DNA of 64,000 nucleotides from Aphrocallistes beatrix. Its lineage: Eukaryota > Porifera > Hexactinellida > Sceptrulophora > Aphrocallistidae. The position numbers and the translations under genes were made by a program. Where the stretch lies: positions 1,315,934 to 1,379,933 of the forward strand of contig OY725494.1 of the NCBI GenBank assembly GCA_963281255.1, written 5' to 3'. Positions 13,524 to 25,826 of the stretch are shown one piece after another (position 1 is the stretch's first letter; each line of letters starts with the position of its first letter). The notes under the pieces are model-generated. The model was not told the DNA's origin. It searched no databases and saw only the letters and a list, made by a program, of their open reading frames with translations.

Positions 13524-14603
13524 CATAGCCTACTGTATATAAGGCCTCACAGTAACTTGCGGATTTGGGACTAGGGTTGCTGTAGATGTTTGAGCTAATA
13601 CATGTGCTGCCTTAAATTACTAACAACGCACAATAGAGCTTAGGAATGTACTACCAGCATATATGAATATGGTGTCAAAGTACCCATATCCGTTGTTAAA
13701 ATTTAGATTAGTCTCCATATGGTTGCGCAATAGGTTATATTTGTGACAAATTTGGTGATTTTCAGAGGTCGTTTACGGGCACTTCTAAGTTTTTTTATTG
13801 TACAATTTTTCGCATAGAACTTAGATGTGAATGGGTAAATACGAAAAATTTGGAATTTTTTAATGGAATATTGCTACATTCCAGTGTTGCTATGGAAAAG
13901 TGTTTTGGTCATTTGAGATCATATCTTGTAAACCGCAAGAACTAGACATTCAAATATAATCCCATTTGATAGCGAATTGACTATTTCCTATTTCCTATTG
14001 AGTGATAATATAATTTATTTGTCTAAATTCAATGGTTTACGAGTTATTAGACAATTTATCATATTGGTCACATTTGGTAATTTGTTGAATATCTCGTAAA
14101 CCATTGAATTTAGACTTCGAAATTATATTATCGCTTAATAGGAAGTAGTATATTCGCTATCAAATGAAATGACATTTGCATGTCTAGCTATCGTGGTTTT
14201 CAAGATATAACCCCAACTGACCAAAACACGCTTCCATAGCAACAGTGGAATGTAGCAGCATTCCATGAAAAAATTCCAAATTTTTCGTATTCACCCATTC
14301 ACATCTCAGTTCTATGCGAAAAATTTACAATAAAAAAACTTAGAAGTGCCCGTAACCTCTGAAAATCACCAAATTTGTCACAAATATAACCTATTGCGCA
14401 ACCATATGGTGGCTAATCTAAATTTTAACAACGGATATGCGTACTTTGACACCATATTCATATATGCTGGTAATACATTCCTAAGCCTCTATTGTGCTTT
14501 GTTAATGATTTAAGGCAGCTCATGTATTAGCTCAACCATCCTCTACCGCATCCCTAGTCCTAAATCCGTAAGTTACTGTGAGGCCTTATTTACAGTAGGT
14601 TAT
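13524..14603. mobile_element. Foldback element FB1: 1.08-kb near-perfect palindrome
   Basis: CATAGCCTACTGTA at the left is mirrored by TACAGTAGGTTAT at the right, and the two arms (~535 bp each) stay complementary to a loop of roughly 20 bp near 14060-14076. GAAACCAA flanks both sides (13516-13523, 14604-14611), an 8-bp target duplication inside family A. No gene. The same family occurs at 53210. Confidence 0.9.
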
Positions 14604-14816
14604 GAAACCAATTAATGAATGCGCCGAAAAACATTAATCATTTTAAAATTTTTAGTAACACTAAACTTTAGGGGGTCAACTCTTAAAAACCAAAATAATT
14701 ACCGTCCAACAAGTACGATTAGATCGTAGACCACTTAGTAGTACAATGGAATTAACAACAACAAAATTTACCTTTTTTTTATGTCTGGCGATGTTTTTCG
14801 AGGGCGGTATCCTCAA

Positions 14817-15545
14817 CAGGGACGCCGAACTTTTCGAAATCTAAGACATCGAATCCCGAGCCCCTGGATTCGCCTCCTTATTGGTGTCCAAATATGTAAT
14901 GTTTTGTCTATAAGGCCAACAATTCTAGTTTATTTGCATAAAATTGCAAAAGATTTTCTGCCAGTTTCCTGGTGCATTATCAAATCCATTTACTCTTATC
15001 TTAACACTCTTTCCCCGCATGTTCTTGTTTGAGATTATATGGTGTTTCCTGTTCCGAAATGATATCCACCCGAGATGCATGTATCTGACTTTGAATTTAG
15101 GGGCAGAATAATTTTAAAGCATAATCATCATAAGTTTTGGCAGCATATGGTTTGAGAATATTCACCACCACAGCTGTATCTAGAATGATGTCATCGGTGA
15201 CTGAGGCATCGTGTTAACTTCCATATCTTAATTTTTCCGACTGAGATAAGCTAGGTGAGATATATGATTCTCATGTCGAAAAAGTGACTTAGATTGCCAT
15301 TCCGATAGGCAAAAAGAATTCGTGAAAATGGTGAACAGTTACTTTTGAGAGAGTAAACCTGTCGTTTTGTCTTTGAACTATCTCGTTCTAGTAAACATTC
15401 CTAGCTTGTTTGGAATCAGTGGACATTAAAACATAGCCAGAAAATAGGGCATTTAATTCTAGAACTGAACAAATGTGTATAACTACAGTTGTTAATAACA
15501 TAGTTGAAATATTTGTACAAACGAATGCACGCGTGTCTAAAGCTA
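14817..15545. other. Spacer, nothing recognised
   Basis: No conserved frame; the 83-codon frame at 14781 reads out of the family A terminal repeat and is not a gene. Confidence 0.4.
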
Positions 15546-16366
15546 CAAGCGCACTTCGCTTGATTGCGCTGCGCGGCAGGCGGGGCTGGGGTCACATTGA
15601 TAAATTAAAATGGAGATAACATCTCTAAATACGTCTGTTCTACTGTTATAATCGATTTCACACGAAAAATCACCAAATTTGTCAATTTTAAAATTTTTGA
15701 TGAGTAATGATGACTTCATAACAAAGTGATGAGTCTACATTTTTTGATGATAGTTGTATCATTTGTGAGATATATTAATATACACATTCTATTAAAATTT
15801 CAGCCTTCTATTACCTAAAATGGCTGAGTGATGATCGAAAAACTGAAATTTCTAATTATAAAAAAGGTGACAATGACGTTATAAATCCATGATGAGTCGA
15901 CATTTTCGTCTGAGGTGAGAACTTAGTCGAGCCATAGTCAAAAGACATGGCAAAAATCAGCTTTCTGTGCCTGGCAGTTTCTTCAATCAATTCGTTACAG
16001 ATAAACTTTTTTCCATTTTTTGCAGAGATGTGGAAATCTCAAATTTTAATATAATGTGTATATTAATATACTCCACATATGATGTAACTATCATCAAAAA
16101 ATGATGGCTCATCACTCTGTTATGACGTCATCATTACGCATCAAAAATTGTAAAAATTGAAAAAATTTGTGATTTTTCGTGCTATTCCGATTATAAGAGT
16201 AGGACAGACGTATTTAGAGATGTTATCTCCCATACAATTAATCAATGGTGACCACTGGCGCCCGAAGGGCACCTCTGGTGGGCATAAAGTGTCCGCTAGC
16301 CGCGCAGCGCAAGCAAGTGAAGCGCGCTTGTATATATATAAACATTAATCGAGTTTTAATAGTAAG
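15546..16366 (-). mobile_element. Composite B1 Helitron: copy d (minus) with copy e inserted in its microsatellite
   Basis: On the minus strand the outer element starts TCCTTACTATTAAAACTCG (16366) and ends at CTTG (15546). Just after its 5' end and TA-rich stretch lies a second, plus-strand B1 copy (about 16025-16330, ending CTTG|TATATA) that lacks its own 5' end. The two bodies are therefore head to head, meeting near 16003-16025. Confidence 0.7.
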
Positions 16367-16367
16367 G

Positions 16368-17035
16368 ATTAAATGTCTGGGTGTTCAGTTTCTTTGTTCC
16401 AGGAAACAATCTCTAGATTTCAAGCCATTCCACCATTTTCGTTAGGTATGCGAGTCTAAGATCACCATCGATAAAAGTCTTAGAAAATTCTTCTTTGACC
16501 ATAATTCCTTTGCCAGGTGTCTTTCCGTTGAAGATCTTCAATAACTAAATAAGTGGTTCGTAGTATTATACACTTTATACCGTAGTTCGCCATGATAATA
16601 TTTTAATAATTTAACATTCACATTGTTGATGATTCCAATGAATTAAACCTTGTGAAAATGTGAAAATGTTGAATTTCCAACGTTATTAGAGTAGATGTAT
16701 CAAACCAATATCCCAAGGGCTAGACTGACGTTTGTCTCTCAAGTGATATTGACCAAAATACAAAGTGGTCAGTTCGTGCATAAAACCTCTCTAGGCTCGA
16801 TAGATGCCGATGTCATATCTTCACAAAAATATAATCTCCATTAAAACCATAAACGAAAGATATACTATATGATAATATACAGGGTAACAAAATAAGTTCT
16901 GTCTCAAGCTTGATTAGGTATAAAATCTTTTATATAGCATGGATTAATATTAGAAATATATAAATTCCCGAATACTATCTAAATTTAATATACACAAACT
17001 ATATTATCATTTTGCTAAAGAATTAAATGGTTACT
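16368..17035. other. AT-rich spacer, nothing recognised
   Basis: No conserved frame or shared repeat seen. Confidence 0.4.
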
Positions 17036-17650
17036 TATAGCAAAAAGAAATGTAGACAATATTCCGTTGATTATTTGCGTTATGGCTTTATCCCTTCACC
17101 ATCTAATTGTCAACTTCCTATGTGTTTGATTTGCGAACATGTTTTTTCCAATGAAGCAATGAAATCGTCGTGATCGAAAGAACACTTTTCGATAATCCAT
17201 CCTCATCATAGCAACAAAGCCATTGCTTTTTTCGAAAATTTAAAAGCTATAGTAATGAAACAAAATAGTCAAAAGATGGGAAACCATATAGTATTGGCGA
17301 GTCGCTAATTCTTCCTGCTATTACTGAAGTTATCTCAACTGTTATGAACCAGAATGCTGCCGAAATTATCAAATTCATTCCCTTCAGCAACGATACAGTT
17401 GCTAGGAGAATAGACGAGATGGCCAATGATGTTGAGATTCAGCTGATTCAGATACTACAAACTAGAATTTAACCAGAATTTAACCTACAATTAGATGAGT
17501 CAACTCTCTGTGACAATGAAGCTCTATTACTGGCGTACGTGCGCATTACAAGAGACGGAGCAGCATCAGAAGAGTTACTTTTTGCTAATTCACTAGTTAC
17601 TGATACAAAAGGAGGGTCTATATTTGAAGTGGTTCAATCATTTTTTTAAC
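17036..17650 (+). pseudogene. hAT transposase relic, ZBED5/SCAND3-like, N-terminal half
   Basis: Reading across stops and one shift, the translation follows the well-known ZBED5-type hAT protein: a short basic start, a DYLRYGF segment, a BED-type zinc finger with C-x2-C (MCLICEHVF) and a later H-x4-H, then SNDTVARRIDEMANDVE, the QLDESTLCDNEALLLAYVR block around the first catalytic Asp, and ELLFANSLVTDTKG. There are in-frame stops (TGA after the finger, TAA before the QLDEST block) and the C-terminal half with the dimerisation region is absent. Clearly dead. Identification is from family pattern only. Confidence 0.8.
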
Positions 17651-17959
17651 ATCACAATATAGTACCCTTGTCCATAGCATTCTATATACTAAGGCAATGG
17701 CACTCACCCAAAAATTAGTACCATGGATTGGTTAAATACTTCAAAACCAATAATTTTGATATTGTAGATATTTCAATTTTCCATCAATTTAGGCATTCAC
17801 CCACCCTGACGAACTAATTATTATATCAAAACAATTGAAATGAGATATATTATTTGGTTTTTAATGCACATAGTCACAGGCAATGCGAATGGATGATCGA
17901 GTGTATGGGTTAGGACGAGCACTTCTAATGGGTATAGCACGTGTGTCGATAGACATAGG
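17651..17959. other. Spacer between hAT and Gypsy relics
   Basis: Low-complexity AT-rich DNA; no element end recognised. Confidence 0.35.
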
Positions 17960-20023
17960 AGACTCTCACAGGTAGACCACGAGATTGAAGTGTTGGATAC
18001 AAAGATGAAGACTGCTATCCTGGGAAGAAGGTTTCTGGCGCTATGTAAGGATACTACCTTTGATTGGGAGAATTGACGGGTGAGGTTGGGAGGATACTGG
18101 AAGCCGTCTCCGGCTGCAGCCTGTGGAGGACAAGCGGTAACTAGGGCTGATGTAATGCAGATGGAAGTCGACGTCGGCAGGAGTAGCTCAAAGATGAGGT
18201 TTGATATGAATCCACAATTGCCTCGGGAGGGACGTGAGGCGATTAGCAGGGTATTAGATAAGTGGAAGGAAGTTTTTACAGAAAATCCCAAGAGCCCTCG
18301 TGAAATCAGGACATCGGAAAACCTCATAACGTTACTGGATGAGCGACCTGTCCGGCACTGCCCTCTCCGTGTATCCCCTGAAATAGAGGCTGAGATATCC
18401 CGACAGATAGATGAAATGCTGCGCAATGGAATCATTCGTCCTTCGGTTTACCATGGTCCAGCCGTGTTATTTTAGTCAAGTAGAAGGACGGATCACATCG
18501 TTTTGACGTGGATTATCGCGATTTGAATGATCTTACGAAAAAGGATGCTGACCCGATGCCGGATGAGCGGGATGTGTTTGACAAGATGGGAGGGTGCGAT
18601 GTATTCTCAAAGCTGGACAGCGCGTCAGCGTATTGGTGTATATCTATACAGGAGGAACACAAGGAACTCACTGCCTTTGTATCTATACGGGGACAATTCG
18701 AGTTCAACCGAATGCCATTCGGGCTATCTAACTCCCAGGCAACGTACCAGAGGGCAGTCGATCAAGCTCTTCAGGGTTGCTTGAATGCTCAGGCCTTTGT
18801 GAACGACACATGTATTCATTCACCCGACTTCGAGAGTCATGTACATCACCTGGACAAACTCTGAGCAGATTTAACAAGGCCGGGATCCAGATGCGAATTA
18901 AAGAGCGTGCTTTTGGATACAGAGGTAGAGTTCTTAAGTAACCTAGTCTCGAGTGAGGGTAGACACCCACTCCAGTCAATGTTATTGAAGATTTCACAAA
19001 TCCCGCGGCCTCAGTCGAAGAAGGAGGTGCGTCAGTTTGTGGGGTTAATCAATTGATACCGCGATTATATCCCTAGCCTGTCAGCTATAGCGGCCCCACT
19101 ATATGTGCTTATGAATAAGGACGTTATGTGGTAGTGGACGGAATAATGCGAAAGAAGTTTCCGGAGTCTGAGAGCATATCTGGTAAGGGAACCTCAACAT
19201 TTGGCTTTCCCAGATTGGAAGATTCCGTTTTGCGTGGAAACCGATGCGTCAGGTATTGCAGTTGGTGCGGTACTCACCCAAGACGATGGAAATGGCAAAA
19301 AGAGAGTTCTGGAGTTTTTCTCTAGTAAGTTGAATGATGCAAAACGGAAGTATTCAGCTGGAGATTTGGAAACCTACGCAGTAGTTGCGTCGCTAAGGAA
19401 ATGGAAAGTTTATTTACAGGCCGCGGATAAAGTCGTGATAATCACTGATCACCACCCATTGAAGTGGTTGAGGCAACAAAGGGATCCAAGAAACAAGTAC
19501 GCTAGATGGATTCTTGAATTTGAACCGATTAACTATGAAATTCGCTATCGAAGGGGCAATGACAATGGAGCGGCGGACTATTTGAGTCGGATACCGGGTA
19601 ACACGGATGAAGCGGTTAGTGACGAAGGAAGTTTTGAAAGATGCATATGTGTTGGATCAAGAATTGAACACGTTGCGGAACGATTTACTGAAGAGTCAGC
19701 TCAATGATCAGAGCATCGCGAGAGCAGTCAAGCAGTTGCGAGAAAAGGGAGAGATAACGTTTGGGTCATTTAAGAAGCAAGAAGGAATGAGAGTAGATGG
19801 GGAAGGAAGGCTTTTTCGGAAGAGCAGCTGATATCGCAGTGCTAACTTGGGGCGTTGAGGGCTATCGTTATATGCTGATAATCGTAGACTTATTCTCCAA
19901 GTTCTTCGAGATCGTAGCTATGCGAGACCAGACAGCGGAGTCCGTGCGGAGTATATTGGAAAATGGGTGGTTGTATAGGTATGGAATGCCAGACTCCCTT
20001 TTAACGGATCAGGGGAGGAACGT
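17960..20023 (+). pseudogene. Ty3/Gypsy pol relic (end of protease, RT, RNase H, partial integrase)
   Basis: In order: end of an aspartic protease (AILGRRFL near 18015); the linker to RT; RT with DYRDLND, the FSKLDSASAYW block and FNRMPFGLSNSQATYQR, whose catalytic YIDD is changed to a V-N-D form; a stop in the conserved 'FVGLIN' region (19050); RNase H with TDHHPLKWLRQQRDP (19201-19600); and an integrase piece with LIIVDLFSKF and LLTDQG. The integrase zinc finger and the catalytic Glu are missing. Several frameshifts and stops. No LTRs found; the right end breaks off at ~20024 where family A sequence starts. Composition is more GC-rich than its surroundings, as in the Gypsy element at 38090, to which it is related but clearly divergent. 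Confidence 0.85.
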
Positions 20024-20855
20024 TAGGAAGTTAGAACGGGAGTCTACGACCTTTACATTCCAATTTTGGACTTTCGAAAAATGCTATGACATCACATGAT
20101 AAAGATCTAAAGCTTTACATTCCATTGAATGTAGTGCAATTATTATCAATGAACTATATATATATATACCATTATAAAATGTATATTGGGAATTGCGAAT
20201 TAAGAATTTGGGTTTATTTTTACAGAGATAGAGAGATATCTCTTTTTGGACCCTAAATGGGGGTTTTGACCGAATCTGGGAGATTCAAGGCCAGAACATT
20301 CAAAATTTTGAATAAACGTGCTACAATTTTTATATACACTTTATTAACGACAATTGTATTTATTGTTTTAGATAATGGCCACATTTGGCTACATATTTAA
20401 TGATTAGATTTGCCATTTTCTAATGCATTCAAAGTTTTCCACAGAGCTTGTGTTATATAAATTCCAAAGCGACCAAAACAATGTTGAGGTCCATATCATT
20501 AAAAATCTATAAAATATGTAAAAACTAATTGATGAATGCGTCAAAGAACCTCTAATAGTTTTCTATTTTAGTAACGTTAAACTTTAGGGGATTAACTCAC
20601 ATAAAAATCAAAATAAATACCGTCCAACTATAGTACGATTAGACTGTAGAAGACTCATTATTAATTAACCCTCGCTTTGCGAGGTGTTTTGTGGCATCAT
20701 TTCCTGTTTAAGACATTTTGGGCGGGGAAGCCATTCAGGTAGGGTCTGACTATAAATAGAAAAAACACCAAGCCAACCAACCACAGGTTAATTCAATCGA
20801 ATTAACAATCAAAATTTGATGTCTTTTTACATTAAGCAACGTTTATAGCTGGGGG

Positions 20856-23771
20856 CAGGGGCGTCGGAAGCGGGGGGGATGGGGGTGATTCATCCCCCCC
20901 ATAATTTAAACGAGGGGGGATTATCCCCCCCACGCGTAATCGCGATTTGATAGTAACAAATTTCAAATTTCTTAGCTTGAATAGGAAACCTCATACACCA
21001 GTCTGCAATTTGAAAACTGGTTTGAAGCCTGATACTTTAAATCATAGAATATGTTGATGATTGAAACCTTGTTATGTGTGTATACATAACTGATAACTTA
21101 TAAAATTGTTTTCCATTTGTTTCATATCTGCTGTGATGAAAAAGTACACTGTAACTGAGACATTAGTAATGATTCAACTTAATATAAATTAACTCAGATT
21201 ACGATTTTATCATTGATTTGTTGTTTCTGTGCTTAATTAATTTCGACGATTTCTAAAAACTACAATAAAGAAACATGACCTGTCCATCTGGTAGTAATAA
21301 TCGTAAGAGACATCGACAAATATCGCTTGTAGAGATGTGCAAAATACCGAAGGCCAGTCAATCTCAAGGTGGATTCACTAATAATACGGATCAAGAGGCC
21401 CATCTTGGTTTCGAAGAATCAATAGAACCATATGTCGAATCTGTGGAGTTAGATGAGCATGAAATCGTGATTGGTGAAGCTGACTTAGTGAATTCATTAG
21501 GTCTCACAGAACGCTATGTCCCTCTAGACTGCAATCGTTTACCCTTCAGAACCTTTGGGAAAAATCATCTGATCAATTTAAAGCCCCAAAAACATTGGTT
21601 CGAAACTTTTGATTTCTTGCACTATGTACACGAACGCGACATCGTGATATGTTACCCATGTTCCAAAACACTACAAGAACGAAAATTCCCTAATAATCTA
21701 AAAATTGAACCTTCATTTACTGATAGCAATATTGGATTTTGCAATTGGAAAAAAGCGATAGAAAAATTCATGACCACAAGAAATCACGGCAACACAAGGT
21801 TGCAGTAGAAGTACAGCTGTATGTCACGAAGCAAGCTACTATCTCTACTCAGTTGGATGCAGCCATGCTGAATTCGCAAGAACAGTGGCGGAGCTTCCTA
21901 GTTGGAGTAATAACTAGTCTGAAATTTCTGGGTGAGTGTGCGTTGCCAGTTCGAGGCCATGATACAGACTCCGGTTTACTAATTAAGCTGATGAAACTGC
22001 GCTCAACTGATAGCACTAGTTTTTCCAAATGTCTTTCTTCTACCCGTTTGGAATACATGTCACCTGATATTCAAAATGAGATTATCCAGCTATTAGCTCA
22101 TGATGTTCAACGACGAATTTCTGAAGAATTAAGAAATTTCAAGTACTTTATGATTTGTGCTGATGGAACAACAGATATTACAGGACAGGAACAGTTGTCA
22201 GTGATTCTTAGAAGCGTGGCTCCAGATTTCACTGTAAACGAATACTTTCTGGGTTTAGTCACAATGGTTTCAACTACTGGAGAGAAGATTGCAGATACCA
22301 TTAAAGATGTACTTCTAAGGCTTAATATTGATATTTCATACTGTCGCGGTCAAATATATGATGGAGCAGCGAATATGATAGGAATTCATAAAGGCGTGAG
22401 AGCAGAAATCCAGAAAATTGTTCCAGAAGCTGTTTTTGTGTATTGCAAAAACCACGGTCTAAATTTAGATCTGCAACATACTATCGAAAGCAGTCGTTGG
22501 AGTTGTGATTTGATGCAATTTTTGAATTCTCAATCGAATTTTATACGTGACAGCCGTAAAAGATTTGATTTGGTGAAGAAATTGCACAGTGAGCTTCATC
22601 CAGATGACGAACTAAACTCTGCTGTTCGACGACCAGCATGTCCAACTCGTTGGGTACTTCGTGGTAAACTTTTATCAGCAACCCGAAACGAATATGATGT
22701 CCTGCTTCAAGTCATGCATGACTTAGCTGAGACTGCAGATGCCAAAACTGCAGCTACTGCTCGTGGTTTCGAGCTTAGGCTTTATCAGTTTGAGACTCTA
22801 CTTTCAATTAACTTGCTTCTTCCAATATTCAAACGAGTAGAAATGCTATCTAAGGCACTACAATCCAAAGAAGCCACAATCTTTGGAGCTATAGAAGCAG
22901 CTAATTATGTCATTGATGAGCTGTCTGATATGAGAATGAACGACACTGATTTCAACGAGATTTACAAAAATTGCTTGAAAATCTCTGAAGAATTAGATAT
23001 TCATCCTCCAAAAGAAAACCGTATCCGCAAAAAGAATCCAATAATAGAATACGACATTAATCTAACAAGTTATACTCCAGCCTTACAGTTATCCCCCTAT
23101 GAACATTGGAGAGCAAAGTTTATAGAGTTCTTAGATGTGTTGGTTGAAAAATTGAAACATACCTTCGATAAAACTAACTTGGGTATGATAGGTAATATTG
23201 AACAGCTTTTCCTGTCAGTGATAAATACAGAAGGTAATAAAGATAGCTTGATATCATCTGTGTACACCTTTTACAAGAATGACTTATCTTCAGTCGAAGA
23301 TTTGCAATTCGAACTTCAGATGTTAAAGCGATTAGTAAAGTCAGAAAAGTCACCGGTGACGTCGATTACATGCTTTATTTCAATGTAGAAGTCATTGACT
23401 AAAGAGGTGAGAGATATGCTACCTAATATTACACGGCTAGTGACAATTCTATTGGTAGTTGGAGTCTCTGGAGCGAGTGCCGAACGAAGCTTTAGTGTAC
23501 TTCGTCGGCTTAAAACATGGCTCAGATCGACAATGACACAAGCAAGAATGACCCAACTCTCCATTCTCGCAATCGAGAAGGAAAAATCTGGGGAAACAGA
23601 GTGTCTGAAAATAGCAAGAGCGTTCATAAGTAATGAACGCCGCGAAAGGAAGTTTGGCAAATTCCCTAGCTCTTAAATACAAAATTCTGAATGAATAATT
23701 AAAGTTAATGAATCTCATAATGTTATTATTCTTTAATCCCCCCCATGACATACGAGCTTCCGACGCCCCTG
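20856..23771 (+). mobile_element. Full-length hAT transposon (2916 bp) with 8-bp target duplication
   Basis: Ends CAGGGGCGTCGGAAGC / GCTTCCGACGCCCCTG are inverted repeats, and GCTGGGGG is duplicated exactly outside (20848-20855, 23772-23779). G- and C-runs follow the ends. Encloses the transposase pseudogene at 21275-23676. Confidence 0.95.
21275..23676 (+). pseudogene. hAT transposase, ZMYM1/TTF-type, broken by two frame changes
   Basis: Cut-and-paste transposase of the lineage that carries an N-terminal TTF-type zinc finger and a DUF4371-like RNase H-fold core. First frame 21275-21808: acidic start, then the TTF-type region (FGKNHL..., ICYPCSKTLQ, FCNWKKA). The frame shifts near 21770 into 21739-23388: ADGTTDITGQEQLSVILR with the first catalytic Asp, CRGQIYDGAANMIG with the second, the CKNHGLNLDLQ block, and the long helical insertion. 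After another break at ~23385 the frame 23395-23676 has the hAT dimerisation domain with SGASAERSFSVLRRLK. Each part is well preserved, so the damage is recent; the element ends are also sharp. Catalytically dead as it stands unless the window has sequencing errors. Confidence 0.9.
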
Positions 23772-23873
23772 GCTGGGGGTATCCTTAACAACATTCTTTC
23801 ATTTCAGCTTATCGAATTTCAAGTTTAGAGAGTTGTTTATGTGTATTGAATCTGTTCTATCTAGTATTTAAAC

Positions 23874-24282
23874 CAAGGTTGAAACCGCTTCAACCAAATA
23901 CCAATTTAACCGAATAATGGGTAGACCAAATAATTTGGTTAACCGAATAATTCGGTCAACCGAATATTTGGTCAACCAAATAAGACTTGATTATATTTTT
24001 GCATAAATGTTTATATAAATATTTATACAAAAATATATTCAAGTATAAGTAAACATATTATATTTATTTGTGTTCGGACCACTTCTTGTAAGAACATGTG
24101 ATTATTGTGTTGGGAAAGCATGCAAATTATTTGTTTGGCTAAATATTCAGTTGACCAAATTATTCGGTTGACCAAATTATTTGGTTCTCAATCGAATACC
24201 AAATAATGATATCACCAAATATCAATTATTTGCAAATAATATTTGGTTAAACCGAATAATCAACTATTCGGTTTCAACCCTG
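23874..24282. mobile_element. hAT-like MITE rich in CCGAATAATTCGG words
   Basis: ATTTAAAC is duplicated exactly (23866-23873, 24283-24290) around ends CAAGGTTGAAACCG / CGGTTTCAACCCTG. The interior repeats 'accgaataattcggt' and 'aaccaaataatttggt' words in both orientations. 409 bp, non-coding. Confidence 0.9.
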
Positions 24283-24290
24283 ATTTAAAC

Positions 24291-25826
24291 CAATTATATT
24301 AAAGTCTGTTGTTTAATCTAGACTACTTTTACGAGTTTCTTTTGATTTTCGCAAAACGTATCGTTTATAAACAAAGTTTTTTCGGGTAAATTTAGTATAT
24401 ATATGGCAGGCGCCATGTTTTATCCGTAGTGGGTGCGGGAGGAGGGATTTCTCTGGAAATGGGTGACTCTATCTAAGTATTTATGGAGGGATATATACGG
24501 TATAATTAGATAAAAGAGGATCCAGTGAGCGTCCGAACACTCAGGCCACACCGGTGCCGCTGGCCCTGGTATGTTTTGTGACCCTTTGGAGATTGGAAGA
24601 TTAATGACCTTCTTGTTTGAGGCCTATTCGGGAGAATATATAGCCATAGATTTAGTGAGTCATGTTTCCGCCAATAATCGCCGGGTTGTAATAAATGATC
24701 AGCAAATTTAAATGCTTTCATATAAAATGTTTTGTTGGATATGTACTGTATTTTAACCAAATTTAGAGAATATTATTTTCACAATATAAAGCATATTATT
24801 CAAATTTTGAGATAAACACGGAATGTATAGTGGTTAAAACTGGGGGCGCCACCAGCTGTAGACTTGACAGCTGTAGACTTGAAGTGGCGCGGCCCATTCA
24901 CCTCTCTGAAACAACTTATCATAGCACATGGTAATAATTTTAAAAGGATTTATTGATGGAATGAATGGTTCTTCCTTAAGTCCACAAATAATTAGTGCAT
25001 ATTTTCGCACCTAAGTCTTTGAAAACAAGGACACCAAAGTTGGCGCAAATTATGCTACATAAGAGGCGCAATTTTAGAGAAGGGGTAGTAATTCGGAGTG
25101 TTCCTCTACATTTAGACTAGGAATACACCCCTGAATGCTGTAATGGAGAAAGTGAGAAGGAAAATATTTTAAAACGGATGAATAGTACCTAATAAAATAA
25201 AGGGCGAGACAATTTCCCTCGTTTCCCCTCCTAAATCTGCCACTATATTTTTGTGGTATATAGAATCAACACATTGAATTCGACTTAGCTAGTACTAAAA
25301 AATAATTTTGAATTCTAGCTTACCCGAGGAGTCGGGCCTGCAAGATTTAATTTCGGTTTGGTTCACCAGGTGGTGGATTCCTGACTGGCTTAACGCCCCC
25401 CCTGGAGTCACTCTGAGGGCGCCCTGGTTGAAACCGAACAGATCTCGCTGAAATTATTAATAGAACAAGATGTGTATGCCTAGATTCCCTGGAATTGCAC
25501 CCCACTATTCTCTAATGCTTTCAAATATCAGTGTTGCTAATTATGAATCATCGAAGAGAACTGAATTACCGGACCTCTAATGACTTTTCTAATTCGAATA
25601 ATTCCATGTAACTCAATTGAATTTATAGTTTATTATGTGTAAATAGAATGATAATGATAAAAGAGAAAAGCACCATAGTTAAATATGGAATTGATCTATC
25701 AGTAAATATAAAATTATTATAAATGTCAGTTGACAGACTGATAGTGCAGCTATATTTAGTGACTCGTTGGGCATTTGTATAAATAATATTTAAATTAGTA
25801 ATTTCTGCTTGCTAACTTTACTTACA
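24291..25826. other. Long spacer without a recognised gene
   Basis: Short frames only (e.g. minus strand 24506-24760, without family resemblance). Around 25348-25440 'ttcggtttggttcaccagg' is partly complementary to 'ccctggttgaaaccgaa', a ~70-nt stem candidate of unknown meaning. Confidence 0.4.

Larger units (their letters stand above)
10864..14812 (+). mobile_element. Family A copy 1, carrying three nested insertions
   Basis: Begins within the left end ('ggtttggcttacagcatatatt'; the terminal GGATACCGCC is lost) and ends in the right terminal repeat 'gtttttcgagggcggtatcc', followed by TCAA, an eroded TTAA. Nested inside are a B1 Helitron-like element (11737-12288), a pogo-type MITE (12661-13151) and a 1.08-kb palindrome (13524-14603). 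Removing these leaves ~1.8 kb colinear with the uninterrupted copies at 42044 and 55230. Confidence 0.85.
20024..23784 (+). mobile_element. Family A copy 2 (right part), split by a hAT
   Basis: Starts mid-element at 'taggaagttagaacgggagtct' and ends in the right terminal repeat followed by TTAA (23785-23788). The hAT at 20856-23771 lies inside that terminal repeat; with it removed the end aligns base for base in length with other copies. Confidence 0.8.

Noticed and set aside
25320..25450. tRNA-derived SINE with possible B box ('ggttgaaacc')
   Set aside because: No A box at the right distance, no poly(A) tail and no second copy in the window.
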